NCBI GenBank assembly: GCA_046351555.1 | Contig: JAXLYI010000050.1 | Span: forward strand, 1-64,000 | Origin: CAISKJ01 sp046351555 | GTDB taxonomy: Bacteria; Myxococcota_A; Polyangia; Polyangiales; Ga0077539 | Length of the DNA: 64,000 bases | Direction of reading: 5' to 3' | Shown here: piece after piece, positions 55,412 through 64,000 of the stretch | How positions within the stretch are numbered: position 1 is the stretch's first letter | How the letters are laid out: each line of letters opens with the position of its first letter | Program-made: the position numbers and the translations under genes | The notes under the pieces: generated by a model | What the model was told of the DNA's origin: nothing | The model's database searches: none | What the model saw: the letters and a program-made list of their open reading frames with translations, nothing else

Positions 55412-56455
55412 ATGTCCCCCCTTCGCTCCCTGATCGCGACCGCGCTCCTCACGCAAGCCGCGTGCGGCGCCCGCACCCTCATCACCGACCCGCCCGACGC
55501 GTCCGCCGACGTCGCGCCCGACGCACCGGGCATCACCGACACGCCCTCGCCGCCGCCTCCCCCGCCGCCTCCACCTCCACCTCCACCGCCACCCCCGCCG
55601 CCGCCGCCGCCGCCTCCGCCACCGCCACCGCCACCACCCCCGCCGCCCCCGCCGCCCCCGCCGCCACCGCCGCCGACGTGCACCGCGACCGGCTGCTACA
55701 TGGAGTCAGCGACGGCGCCGGTGTGCCCCGCCGTGACGGTGCCCAACTCACCGACGGCGCAGGCCTTCCGCGTCACGCAGATTCGCATCACCGCGCCCGC
55801 CACGCTCACGTCGGCGATCCTCCAGAACACCATCAACGACGCCATCCACCGCGGCAACTTCCTCTTCGGCTTCGTGGTGACGCCGGGCGCGACGATGCGC
55901 TTCGGCCCGACCCGGCTCGCGACGCGCGGCGCGTGCGGCCAGGGCCTCTTCGACGGCGCCTACCGCTACTACCGCGGCGACGCGCCCACCGCCGACCGGA
56001 GCCGCTACGACCCCATCGACCTCGGCGGCATGGTCGGCAGCAACGGCTTCGCGGCCAACGCGTCCCCGGGCGCGCAGGTCACGCTGCCCATCTACGACAC
56101 GGCCGGCGCGCTGCTCACGGAGCTCCCGCTCTGCGAGCCCGCGCTCACCGGGAGCCCGTCGACCGACCTGCGCTGCTTCGGGCTCGGGCAGCTCTCCGGC
56201 GGGCGCTTCAACGAGTGCACCAGCAACTGGGCCGCCAACCCCCGCGACACGCTCCGCGCGGTGGTCACCGTCGCCGCCGCGCGCGGCGTACGCGTCAGCG
56301 CGCTCAACACCACGCTCTGCAACCTCCTCGCGGGCACCGACTGCGACACCACCCCGCGGCCGATGTGGCCCCGCCAGCCTGATTCCATGGGCTGCGGCGC
56401 CATCGGCTGGTCGCTCACCGCCGAGTACAGCGCCGTCTCGATGCGCCCCGGCTGA
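55412..56455 (+). CDS. Lipoprotein with polyproline spacer, 347 aa
   Basis: ATG at 55412 has GGAGGT eight bases upstream and is preferred to ATG 55388. The signal ends in the lipobox QAACG. A linker then leads to about 45 consecutive Pro residues (codons 55546-55673). The folded domain starts at TCTATGCYMES, has ITAPATLTSAILQNTINDAI and FLFGFVVTPGATMRFG, and ends with several Cys. The polyproline rod could hold the domain away from the membrane. Domain function unknown. Confidence 0.65.
   Translation: MSPLRSLIATALLTQAACGARTLITDPPDASADVAPDAPGITDTPSPPPPPPPPPPPPPPPPPPPPPPPPPPPPPPPPPPPPPPPPPPTCTATGCYMESATAPVCPAVTVPNSPTAQAFRVTQIRITAPATLTSAILQNTINDAIHRGNFLFGFVVTPGATMRFGPTRLATRGACGQGLFDGAYRYYRGDAPTADRSRYDPIDLGGMVGSNGFAANASPGAQVTLPIYDTAGALLTELPLCEPALTGSPSTDLRCFGLGQLSGGRFNECTSNWAANPRDTLRAVVTVAAARGVRVSALNTTLCNLLAGTDCDTTPRPMWPRQPDSMGCGAIGWSLTAEYSAVSMRPG
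55546..55675 (+). repeat. Low-complexity CCN (polyproline) tract
   Basis: About 130 bases consist almost only of CCG, CCT, CCA and CCC codons in the lipoprotein gene. Such tracts stall ribosomes without EF-P and are prone to length change. Confidence 0.85.
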
Positions 56456-56461
56456 CCGCAC

Positions 56462-58000
56462 TCACGCCGCCTCGCCGCGCACCTTCTCGCGCGCGGCGCG
56501 GCGCAGCGGGAGCGTCACCATCGAGCGCTCCTCGTCGGCCTGCGGCGGCCCCCAGAAGCCCTCCAGCGTCTCGCCCGCCTCCGTCCGCACCTCGCGCATG
56601 AGGAAGTGCCACACCTCGCGGAACCACACCCGCCGCCCGACCCGGTAGTACCACCGCTGCGCGTCGCGGATGTCGGGGTCGCGGTGCGCGATCACCCGCG
56701 CGAGCGCCGCCGGCCGCATCTGCATCACCACCTCCATGAACTTCACCCACGCGAGCACCCGCGCCGGCGACATCGTCCGCGTCGCGAGAACCTGGTGCTT
56801 GTAGTCCCAGAGGCGCCGGTCGCGCTGGATCACCGTCCGCTTCGCCGCGAGGCCATAGAACGGCGTCCAGCGGTGCGGCGTCACGTAGAGGAGCTGAACC
56901 TGGTCGGGGTCGTACGCGAGGAGCTGGCGGAGCCCGCGGAGGTAGTCGCGGTCGGTCTCCTCTTCGAAGCCCACCACCCACGTCGCCATCGACAGGATGT
57001 CGTGCTGTCGCAGCAGCCGGATGGCCTCGCGGTCGACCGCGGTGGTGCTCCCCTTGCGGATGAGCGCGAGCGTGGCCTCGTCGGTGTTCTCCATCCCGAG
57101 GAGGAACCGCGCCACGCCGGCCTTCTTGTAGAGGTGAAGGAGGTCGGCGTCGCGCACGATGTCGCCCGCCCGCGTCGAGCCCACCAGCGTCACGCGGACG
57201 CCCTCCGCGATCAGCGCCTCGCAGAAGGCCCGCCACGCCTCGCGCGACGACGTCGGGTTCTCGTCGGCGAAGTTGAACACCTCCACCCCGTGCTCGCGGT
57301 GGAGCCGCGCGATCTCCGCGGCGAAGCGCTTCGGATCACGGTGGCGCCAGCGCGTCCAGAAGCCCCGCTGCCCGCAGTAGTTGCACGGGTGCGGGCACCC
57401 CCGCGAAAACTGAACCACCACCGCCCGCTTGCCCCCCCAGTAGCTGTAGCGCGCGTGGTCGATCAGCTCCCAGCCCACGCGGTACGCGTCGAGGTCGCGG
57501 ATCACCTCCGCGGGCTCCGTCGCCCGCACCGTCGCCCCGTCCCTGTACGCCACGCCCTTCACCCCTGCGAGAGAAGCTCCGTCGCGCAACGCGGCCATCA
57601 CCCGGCGCGCGGTCTCCTCGCCCTCGCCGCGGACGATGACGTCGACCTGCGGCTCCTCGGCCATCACCTCGCGCCAGTGGTACGTGGGGAAGACGCCGCC
57701 GTACACGATGACGGCGTTGGGTAGTCGCGCGCGGACGGCGCGGGTGAGCGCGGCCACCGTCGGGTGCGCGCTGGTCGAGCCGGAGTGCCCGACGAGCAGC
57801 GCGTCGGGCCGTCCAGCCACGATCGCGTCGACGATGACGTCGTGGGCGAGGTCGTCGCGGTCGGCGTCGAGCAGCGACACATCGTGGCCGTCGTCGAGCA
57901 GCGGGCCGCCGATGGCGAGGAGCCCGAGGGGCGGCAGGTGGTCGTCGGGGACGCGGCTGCCGATCGCGGTGTGCGGGGGGTTGAGCAGGAGGACGCGCAT
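56462..58000 (-). CDS. BchE-like B12-binding radical SAM enzyme
   Basis: ATG at 57998-58000 gives 512 residues beginning MRVLLLNPPHTAIGSRVPDD. The N-terminal 140 residues are the B12-binding domain (HSGSTSAHPTVAALTRAVRA, IVYGGVFPTYHW). The radical SAM core follows with the CX3CX2C motif in RGCPHPCNYC and FADENPTSSREAWRAFCEAL, FLLGMENTDEATLALIRKG, MATWVVGFEEETDRDY. These strings closely resemble anaerobic Mg-protoporphyrin IX monomethyl ester cyclase, BchE. No other bacteriochlorophyll gene is in the window, so the substrate is open. Confidence 0.8.
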   Translation of the reverse strand: MRVLLLNPPHTAIGSRVPDDHLPPLGLLAIGGPLLDDGHDVSLLDADRDDLAHDVIVDAIVAGRPDALLVGHSGSTSAHPTVAALTRAVRARLPNAVIVYGGVFPTYHWREVMAEEPQVDVIVRGEGEETARRVMAALRDGASLAGVKGVAYRDGATVRATEPAEVIRDLDAYRVGWELIDHARYSYWGGKRAVVVQFSRGCPHPCNYCGQRGFWTRWRHRDPKRFAAEIARLHREHGVEVFNFADENPTSSREAWRAFCEALIAEGVRVTLVGSTRAGDIVRDADLLHLYKKAGVARFLLGMENTDEATLALIRKGSTTAVDREAIRLLRQHDILSMATWVVGFEEETDRDYLRGLRQLLAYDPDQVQLLYVTPHRWTPFYGLAAKRTVIQRDRRLWDYKHQVLATRTMSPARVLAWVKFMEVVMQMRPAALARVIAHRDPDIRDAQRWYYRVGRRVWFREVWHFLMREVRTEAGETLEGFWGPPQADEERSMVTLPLRRAAREKVRGEAA

Positions 58001-58102
58001 GGCGACCGTCACGCTACCCGCGCGCACCAGGCGAGCGAGCGCCGACGCCCCGAGCGGACCATGGGCGCAGGCGAGCGGCGACGTCGGGCGCGCGAGCGGC
58101 GG

Positions 58103-59086
58103 TCAGGGCCGCGACGCAGCACGGACGCGGTCGATCCACCCGGGCTCGGCGATGGTCGCGGCAACACGCGTTCGGACGCGCGCGAAGAGCGCCCGCCACC
58201 GGTCCCGCTCGGCGTCGGTGAGCGCGGTCACCGTCACGCCCCGCGCGCGCAGCGTCTGCTCGGCCTGCTGCTCCGCCCGGATGAACGTCGGCCGGAACAC
58301 CGTCGTCATCTGCGCGAACACGTCCCTCAGCGTGGTCCGCTGCACCTCGGGCAGCGAGTCCCACGTCGCGCGCGACACCACCACCGCCGAGAGCGACCCG
58401 CTCGCCGACCGCTCGCTCATCGTGCGGACGTGCGACGACCACTGGAGCGCGATCGCCGCGAAGGGAGGCGCGTACACCGTGTCGATCCGCCGCGTCTGGA
58501 GCGCGCCGAGCACCTCGGGGAGCGCGAGCGGCACGCCCGTCGCCCCCGCCTCCGCGTACAGCGCCGGGAGGATCGGGTCTTCGTGCCACTGCCACGGCCG
58601 GCACCCGCGGAGGTCCTCCGGCACGCGCACCTCGCGGGTGGAGAACATCCGCGGCCCGAGCGCCGGCGACAGGTGCACCAGCGCGACGCCCGAGCGCCCG
58701 AAGCCCGCCTCGAGGTCGGGCTGGAGCGCCGTGTACGCGCGGAGAAACTGCTCCGGGCTCTCGAACATCGCCGGGAGCTGAAACGCCAGGACGGGCCGGT
58801 GGATCTGCTGGAGCCCCGTGGCCGTGAGCGCGCCGCCGTCGAGCCGCCGCGAGCGGATCTTGCGGACCACCTCGCCCTCGTCGCCCTGCACCGCGCCGGG
58901 GTACCACCGGAGCGTCAGCGCGCCGTTGGTCCGTCGCCGCAGCTCGCGGTTGGCGGCGTCGAGCGCGCGCATCCAGAGCGAACCCGCCGGCGCGAGCGTG
59001 GCCATGGAGAGCGCCCGCTGCGCCGACGCGCCCGCGGGCACGGCGAGGGCGAGCGCGAAGAACAGCGCGGGGGCGCGACGGTACAT
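58103..59086 (-). CDS. TRAP-type C4-dicarboxylate receptor-like (DctP) protein
   Basis: The 327-residue protein has a signal peptide (MYRRAPALFFALALAVPAGASA) and the DctP pattern: ALSMATLAPAGSLWMRALDA, LTLRWYPGAVQGDEGEVVRK, IRSRRLDGGALTATGL, MFSTREVRVPEDLRG and DTVYAPPFAAIALQWSS. It would bind a small ligand in the periplasm. No TRAP membrane subunits lie next to it, so it may act with a distant transporter or as a solitary binding protein. Confidence 0.75.
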   Translation of the reverse strand: MYRRAPALFFALALAVPAGASAQRALSMATLAPAGSLWMRALDAANRELRRRTNGALTLRWYPGAVQGDEGEVVRKIRSRRLDGGALTATGLQQIHRPVLAFQLPAMFESPEQFLRAYTALQPDLEAGFGRSGVALVHLSPALGPRMFSTREVRVPEDLRGCRPWQWHEDPILPALYAEAGATGVPLALPEVLGALQTRRIDTVYAPPFAAIALQWSSHVRTMSERSASGSLSAVVVSRATWDSLPEVQRTTLRDVFAQMTTVFRPTFIRAEQQAEQTLRARGVTVTALTDAERDRWRALFARVRTRVAATIAEPGWIDRVRAASRP

Positions 59087-59125
59087 CCCATGACGATACC
59101 GCCGCGACGCGCGCGCCGTCGACGG

Positions 59126-62100
59126 TCAGGGCAGGGTGATGAGCGCGGGAACGCGGGTGATCCCGGTGAGCCCCGCGGCGATGAGGGAGCCGTCGCCCGT
59201 CCAGCCCCAGCAGTAGAGCTGGCCGGTGGTGTCGATCGCGCAGGTGGGGCCGTAGGCGTTGGCGCTCACGCGCACGGTGGCGAAGCGGTCGCCGCCGGTG
59301 ACGTTGCCCGAGCCGGTGTAGAGCGTCGTGCCGTTGCCGACGAGCCCGAACTCCCCGTAGTTGCTGCACGCGGTGAAGGTGGCGCCCGACGCCGTGCGCA
59401 CGCTGCACGTGCCGTAGCCGTAGTTGGTGCTGAAGGAGCTGTACGTCGTCCAGGTGGTGGAGGTGCGGGCGCGGGTGGCGCCGTAGGCGTAGCCCCACTC
59501 CCAGAAGGCCGTCCCGACGCGGGCGACGCAGTGCGAGTAGCCGCAGAAGGGCAGCCCCGTGACGCCCGTGAGCGGGACCGCCGTGGTCGCCGTGGAGGCC
59601 GTGGTGGTGACGGCGCCGGGCACGTACCGGTTGGTGCTGCTGCCGTCGGCGAGCTGGCCCTCGATGTTGCGGCCCCAGCACTGCACCTGCCCCGACGCGA
59701 CGCGGGCGCACGCGAAGCTCGAGCCCACCCAGAGCTCCTGCGCGGTGGTGCCGAGGGCCATCACCTGCACCGGCGACACGCGGTTGATCATGTCGCCCTG
59801 CCCGAGCTCGCCGTAGTAGTTGTAGCCCCAGCACCACACCGTCCCGTCCGTGCGGAGCGCGCAGGTGCTGTTGCCGTTGGTCTGGACGTTGGCGACGCCG
59901 GTGAGCCCCATCACCGCGGTGGGGACGGTCCGGTTGGTGGTGGTCCCGTCGCCGAGCTGACCGTAGTTGTTGAGGCCCCAGCACACGGCCGTCCCGTCGC
60001 GTTTGCGGGCGCACACCGTGGAGCCGCCGACGGAGATCTGCGCCGCGTCGGTGAGGCCGGGCACGTCGAGCGGCGTGGCGCGCTGCGTGGTGGTGCCGTC
60101 GCCGAGCTGGCCCGACTGGTTGCCCTGGGAGTACGAGCCCCAGCACGACACCGTCCCCGCGCGGCGGAGCACGCAGCGCCAGCTCGTCCCCGCGCCCGTC
60201 GCGAAGTTGCCGCCGCTCCCCTGCTGGAGGTCGACCGCGTCGGTAATGCCGGTGATGGGGACGGGCGTGGCCTGCGCCTCCGTCCCGCCGCCCGCCTCGC
60301 CGTAGGGGTTGTTGCCCCAGCAGCGAACCGACCCGTCCGTCGCCAGCACGCACGTGTGGTGCAGGTACAGCGAGAACGACCGGAGCCCCGTCAGCCCCGC
60401 CACCGTCACCGGCGACGGGCGGTTGGTGGTGGTGCCGTCGCCGAGCTGCGCGTAGGTGTTCTCGCCCCAGCAGCGCAGGGTGCCGCCGACGAGGGCGCAG
60501 GCGTGGCGCATCCCGAGCCGGAGGTCGGTCGCGCCGGAGGCCGCGGTCACCTCGACGGGCGTGGTTCGCTGCGTGGTGGTGCCGTCGCCGAGCTGGCCCG
60601 ACTGGTTGCGGCCCCAGCACACGACCGCGCCCGTGCGACGTCGCGCGCAGGCGAAGTGCTCGCCGGCCGACACCGACACCGCGTCGGTGAGCCCGGTCAC
60701 CGCCACGGGGACGGTGGCGCTCGTGGTGGTGGTGCCGTTGCCGAGGTTGCCGTAGGTGTTGGTTCCCCAGCAGACGACGTTGCCGCCCGAGCGGAGCGCG
60801 CAGTTGAAGCCCACGCCCACCGCCACCGCGGTCGCGTCGGTGAGGCCCGAGACGGTGGCGCCCGGGGTCGTGCCGGTGGAGGTCCAGCACGACACGGCGC
60901 CGCCCTGCACGGCGCAGAAGGTGGTGCCGCGGCCGCTGATGTGCGTCGCGGCGGTGACGCCGGTGATGTCGCTGACCGGGAGGCTCGCGCCCCAGCACTG
61001 GACGTTGCCGTTGGTGCGGCGGACGCACATCGCGTTCTGCGCGCCGGCGAGCTGGGCGGCGTTCTCCACCGCGGCGCCGATGCCGTTGACCACCTGGACG
61101 GGCACCGCGTTGTGCCCGAAGGACCCGCCGCTGCGGTTGACGCCGTTGTTGATGCCCCAGCAGTACACGCGGCCCGAGGCGTAGAGCAGGCAGTTGTTGT
61201 TCTGCGCGGCCTCGACGTCGACGACGGCGGAGCAGCGGCCCTCGACGCAGCCCGTCGGGCAGAGCCGCCCGCACGCGCCGCAGTTGGCCGGGTCGCGCGA
61301 GGTGTCGGTGCAGAGGCCCGCGCAGGCCACCTGGGGCGTCGGGCACACGAGCGTGCACGTCCCCGCCACGCAGCGCTCCGAGCTCCCGCAGGCGTTGCCG
61401 CAGCGGCCGCAGTGGGCGGTGTCGGTGAGGATGTTGGCGCAGGTGCTCCCGCACGACGTCTGGCCCGCCGGGCACGTCAGCACGCACGACCCCGCGGTGC
61501 ACTGGTAGCCCGCGTCGCAGCGGTTGCCGCAGCGGCCGCAGTGGTTGTTGTCGGTCGCCACCGTCACGCACGCGCCCGAGCACACCGTCTGCCCGGCCGA
61601 GCACGTCGACGCGCACATGCCGCCGCCGCAGAGGAGGCTCGCGCCGCACGTCCGGCCGCAGGAGCCGCAGTTGGCGGGGTCGTTGCTGGTGTTGGTGCAC
61701 GCGCCGCCGCAGCGGGTCTGGTCGGGCGGGCAGGGCGTGGCGCACGTGCCCGCGGTGCACACCTGGCCCACCGGGCAGGCGTTGCCGCACATGCCGCAGT
61801 GGATCGCGTTGGTGCGCGTGTCGGTCTCGCAGCCGTCGCCGTCGAGGCGGTTGCAGTCGGCGAAGCCCGCCGCGCACGAGCCCACGGTGCACCGCGCCAT
61901 CGCGCAGGCGACGGTGGCGTTGGGGAGCGCGCCGCACGCGCGGCCGCAGGCGCCGCAGTGGGCGTTGGTGGCGGCGAGGTCGGTCTCGCAGCCGTTGGCC
62001 GGGTCCATGTCGCAGTCGCCGTAGCCCGCCCTGCACGCGAACCCGCACGCGCCCGCCGCGCAGGTGGGCTCGGCGTTGGGAACCGCGGGGCACGCCATCC

Positions 62101-63073
62101 CGCACGCCCCGCAGTGCATGGTGGTGACGCGGGTGTCGGTCTCGCAGCCGTTGGCCACGTTGCCGTCGCAGTCGCCGAAGCCGCCCGCGCACACGCCGAC
62201 GCCGCACGCGCCCATGCGGCACGCGGGGGTGGCGCTCGGCGGCGCGGGGCAGGCCATGCCGCAGGCGCCGCAGTTGGTGATGTCGCTGCTCAGCGAGGTC
62301 TCGCACCCGGTGGCGGCGTTGCGGTCGCAGTCGCCGTAGCCCGCGAGGCAGCGGCCGACGCCGCACGTGCCCGCGGTGCAGGCGGGCTCGGCGTTGGCGA
62401 AGGCGCACGCGCGGCCGCACATCCCGCAGTTGCCCGCGTTGGTGGCCGTGTCGACGCAGGCGCCGCCGCAGCAGGTGAGGCCGCCGGCGCAGGGGTGCGT
62501 CGTGTCGCAGCCCGGCACGCAGACGTTGCCCGAGCACACGTTGCCCGGCGGGCAGTGGTCGTTGGTCACGCACTGCACGCAGCGGAACATGCTCGCGAGG
62601 CACCGCGTTGCCGCCGCGCCCCCGTCGGCCACGCCGCCGTCCGCGGGCACCGCGCAGCCCTCGTCGTTGCGGCACCCGGGCACGCACTCGTTGCTCATCG
62701 AGTCGCAGTGCTGGCCGGCGGGGCAGCGGTCGCGCTCGCCGGGCACGCAGCGGACGCAGCGCTGGAGGATCGGGTCGCAGTACGGCGCCCCGGCCCCCGC
62801 CCCGCACTGCTCGTCGGAGGTGCAGTACGAGAGCTCCGTGGTGACGTCGCGCACGGGCGGGATGTCGACCTCCGCGGCGTCCATCGGCGTCGAGGCGTCG
62901 GGCTCCGCGGCGACGTCCGCGGCGACGTCGTCGGGCTCGGGTTCGACGGTGGCGTCGCGGAGCGGCCCCACGATGGGGACGCTGTCGCTGCACGCGCCGA
63001 GCGCGACGACGGCCGCGAACAGCAGGGAGAGGCCCGCGCGCGGCGTTCGCGCACGGAAGGGAAGGTCAGGCAT
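59126..63073 (-). CDS. Giant Cys-repeat plus RCC1-repeat lipoprotein, 1315 aa
   Basis: The signal ends in a lipobox (AAVVALGACSD). An Asp/Ala/Pro linker is followed by about 500 residues of Cys-rich repeats (NCG.CGRAC, GYGDCD.N...GCET). After about residue 650 come RCC1-type repeats, each with a strand ending in CWG.N..GQLGDGTT and a P..V..L turn, about ten copies, likely a seven-bladed propeller plus extra repeats. Probably a large cell-surface protein. The Cys repeats are the same type as in the prophage lipoprotein 20435-21298. Confidence 0.8.
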   Translation of the reverse strand: MPDLPFRARTPRAGLSLLFAAVVALGACSDSVPIVGPLRDATVEPEPDDVAADVAAEPDASTPMDAAEVDIPPVRDVTTELSYCTSDEQCGAGAGAPYCDPILQRCVRCVPGERDRCPAGQHCDSMSNECVPGCRNDEGCAVPADGGVADGGAAATRCLASMFRCVQCVTNDHCPPGNVCSGNVCVPGCDTTHPCAGGLTCCGGACVDTATNAGNCGMCGRACAFANAEPACTAGTCGVGRCLAGYGDCDRNAATGCETSLSSDITNCGACGMACPAPPSATPACRMGACGVGVCAGGFGDCDGNVANGCETDTRVTTMHCGACGMACPAVPNAEPTCAAGACGFACRAGYGDCDMDPANGCETDLAATNAHCGACGRACGALPNATVACAMARCTVGSCAAGFADCNRLDGDGCETDTRTNAIHCGMCGNACPVGQVCTAGTCATPCPPDQTRCGGACTNTSNDPANCGSCGRTCGASLLCGGGMCASTCSAGQTVCSGACVTVATDNNHCGRCGNRCDAGYQCTAGSCVLTCPAGQTSCGSTCANILTDTAHCGRCGNACGSSERCVAGTCTLVCPTPQVACAGLCTDTSRDPANCGACGRLCPTGCVEGRCSAVVDVEAAQNNNCLLYASGRVYCWGINNGVNRSGGSFGHNAVPVQVVNGIGAAVENAAQLAGAQNAMCVRRTNGNVQCWGASLPVSDITGVTAATHISGRGTTFCAVQGGAVSCWTSTGTTPGATVSGLTDATAVAVGVGFNCALRSGGNVVCWGTNTYGNLGNGTTTTSATVPVAVTGLTDAVSVSAGEHFACARRRTGAVVCWGRNQSGQLGDGTTTQRTTPVEVTAASGATDLRLGMRHACALVGGTLRCWGENTYAQLGDGTTTNRPSPVTVAGLTGLRSFSLYLHHTCVLATDGSVRCWGNNPYGEAGGGTEAQATPVPITGITDAVDLQQGSGGNFATGAGTSWRCVLRRAGTVSCWGSYSQGNQSGQLGDGTTTQRATPLDVPGLTDAAQISVGGSTVCARKRDGTAVCWGLNNYGQLGDGTTTNRTVPTAVMGLTGVANVQTNGNSTCALRTDGTVWCWGYNYYGELGQGDMINRVSPVQVMALGTTAQELWVGSSFACARVASGQVQCWGRNIEGQLADGSSTNRYVPGAVTTTASTATTAVPLTGVTGLPFCGYSHCVARVGTAFWEWGYAYGATRARTSTTWTTYSSFSTNYGYGTCSVRTASGATFTACSNYGEFGLVGNGTTLYTGSGNVTGGDRFATVRVSANAYGPTCAIDTTGQLYCWGWTGDGSLIAAGLTGITRVPALITLP

Positions 63074-63250
63074 GGATCACCTCGGTACGGTGACGATACG
63101 CAACTCCGCCCGCACGAGAAACCGGGCATTCCGCCCCGGTGCCGCTCCAGAGCACGCGGCGCACGCGCCCGCGCCACCGGGGCCGCATGACCGCGTCGGG
63201 GCCTTGCGGCGCTGAGGGATTGGTGGGATGCACCCTCCCCCGCCCCGCCG

Positions 63251-64000
63251 ATGACGACGAACGACGACAAAGCCGGCCGCGAGTACTGGGAGTCTGCGTG
63301 GTCGGGCCGCTCCCTCCCGCCCCGCTTCGACCCCGACGCGCCCACGCTCACCGCCTGCGTCGACCGCACCGTCGACCGCTTCCTCCGCGACGCGACCACC
63401 GGCCTCGACCCGCGTGCGACCGCGGTGGTCGAGGTGGGCTGCGGGGCGTCGACGATCCTGCCCTTCCTCGCAGTCCGCCATGGGTTTCGCGTGGCGGGCC
63501 TCGACTACTCGCCGGAGGGCGCGGCCCAGTCGCGGGCCCTGCTCGCGCGCGACGGCGTGGCGGGCGAGGTGCACGTCGCCGACCTCTTCGCGCTGCCCGA
63601 GGCGCTCGTCGGGGCGTTCGACGTCGCGTGGTCCAACGGCCTCGTCGAGCACTTCGCCGACACCGCCGGGTGCGTCCGCGCCATCGCAAAGCTCGTCCGA
63701 CCGGGCGGGCGCGTGGTGACGATGATCCCCAACATGGCGGGGGCCGTCGGCCGCGCGCAGCGCTACCTCGACCGCGCGGTGTACGACGCGCACGTCCCGC
63801 TCGACCGCGAGGCCCTCGCCGCCGCCCACGAGGGCGCGGGGCTCCAGGTGCGGCGGTGCGACTACCTGCACTCGGTCAACTTCGGCGTGGTCAACGCGGC
63901 GCGGGCGCGGGGCGTGGTGCGGCGGGCGGTGCAGCGCGCGCTGGTCGACGCGTCGCGGGCGGTGTGGCGCTACGAGTCGCTCGCGGGCGAGCTGCCAGCG
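63251..64000 (+). CDS. SAM-dependent methyltransferase (cut by window edge)
   Basis: ATG at 63251 starts MTTNDDKAGREYWESAWSGR; 250 codons are visible. Motif I VVEVGCGAST, then FRVAGLDYSPEGAAQSRALL, VADLFALPEAL, FDVAWSNGLVEHF and VRPGGRVVTMIPN mark a class I methyltransferase of the small-molecule type. Substrate cannot be told. The C-terminal end is outside the window. Confidence 0.8.
   Translation, partial: MTTNDDKAGREYWESAWSGRSLPPRFDPDAPTLTACVDRTVDRFLRDATTGLDPRATAVVEVGCGASTILPFLAVRHGFRVAGLDYSPEGAAQSRALLARDGVAGEVHVADLFALPEALVGAFDVAWSNGLVEHFADTAGCVRAIAKLVRPGGRVVTMIPNMAGAVGRAQRYLDRAVYDAHVPLDREALAAAHEGAGLQVRRCDYLHSVNFGVVNAARARGVVRRAVQRALVDASRAVWRYESLAGELPA

Noticed and set aside
55330..55683. 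A polyglycine protein encoded opposite the polyproline tract.
   Set aside because: It is the antisense of the CCN repeat of a lipoprotein that has a good signal peptide and ribosome-binding site.
57764..63190. A very long rightward open frame (about 1800 codons) opposite the radical SAM, DctP and RCC1 genes.
   Set aside because: It is antisense to three genes with clear domains. In very GC-rich DNA long spurious frames are common, and its product is low-complexity Arg/Ala/Gly/Val sequence.

Overview
The window is very GC-rich DNA with long runs of GC-ending codons. Two very different blocks meet at a tRNA gene near 53.7 kb. Left of it is temperate-phage DNA. Right of it is chromosomal DNA: lipoproteins with Asp/Ala/Pro-rich linkers, Cys-rich NCGACG-type repeats and RCC1-type repeats, a BchE-like radical SAM enzyme, a DctP-like receptor and a methyltransferase. 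This style fits a myxobacterium (Myxococcota, Polyangia/Sandaracinus-like). That assignment is inferred from protein style; no marker gene is present.

The phage block holds two related genomes arranged in tandem. Unit 1 occupies about 0.5-40 kb. It has a leftward replication operon of tiny overlapping genes (1-2813), two divergent XRE-type regulators (2826-3900), a rightward early operon (4356-12673: single-strand annealing protein, zinc-knuckle proteins, a sigma-region-4-like protein), a tyrosine integrase (12675-14228) with what looks like an unrecombined attP inside its 3' coding part, and a ParA/ribbon-helix-helix partition pair (14458-15536). After these comes one complete leftward late operon (38824 down to 15962): terminase, Mu-type portal, protease/scaffold, Mu gpT-type major head protein, contractile sheath and tube, frameshifted tail chaperone, tape measure, baseplate, fibres and putative lysis genes. 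Unit 2 contributes the right-hand replication operon (38915-41950), its regulators (41950-42939), an accessory cluster (43006-44933), a second early operon (45059-50984), a second ParA/RHH pair, an excisionase-like gene and a second integrase (52433-53686). That integrase reads antisense into the 3' half of tRNA-Glu(TTC), the probable chromosomal attachment site.

The virion genes resemble phage Mu, but no Mu transposase is visible. Replication looks lambda-like, with iterons and an AT-rich stretch inside the initiator gene. Maintenance looks integrase- and partition-based. All five clear single-base frameshifts lie in the right-hand unit-2 segment. The intact attP of unit 1 inside the block, together with these frameshifts, suggests that a circular unit-1 phage recombined by homology into an older, decaying unit-2 prophage at tRNA-Glu. 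This is an inference. The most unusual observations are an attP inside int that would uncouple a partition operon on integration, palindromic centromere-like arrays written into the coding sequence of both RHH genes, and a roughly 98-nt structured element that is nearly identical between the two units although the flanking genes differ.

The chromosomal part (53899-64000) encodes a beta-propeller-like lipoprotein, two further lipoproteins (one with a long polyproline tract), the BchE-like enzyme, a DctP-like receptor, a 1315-residue Cys-repeat/RCC1 lipoprotein and the start of a methyltransferase gene.
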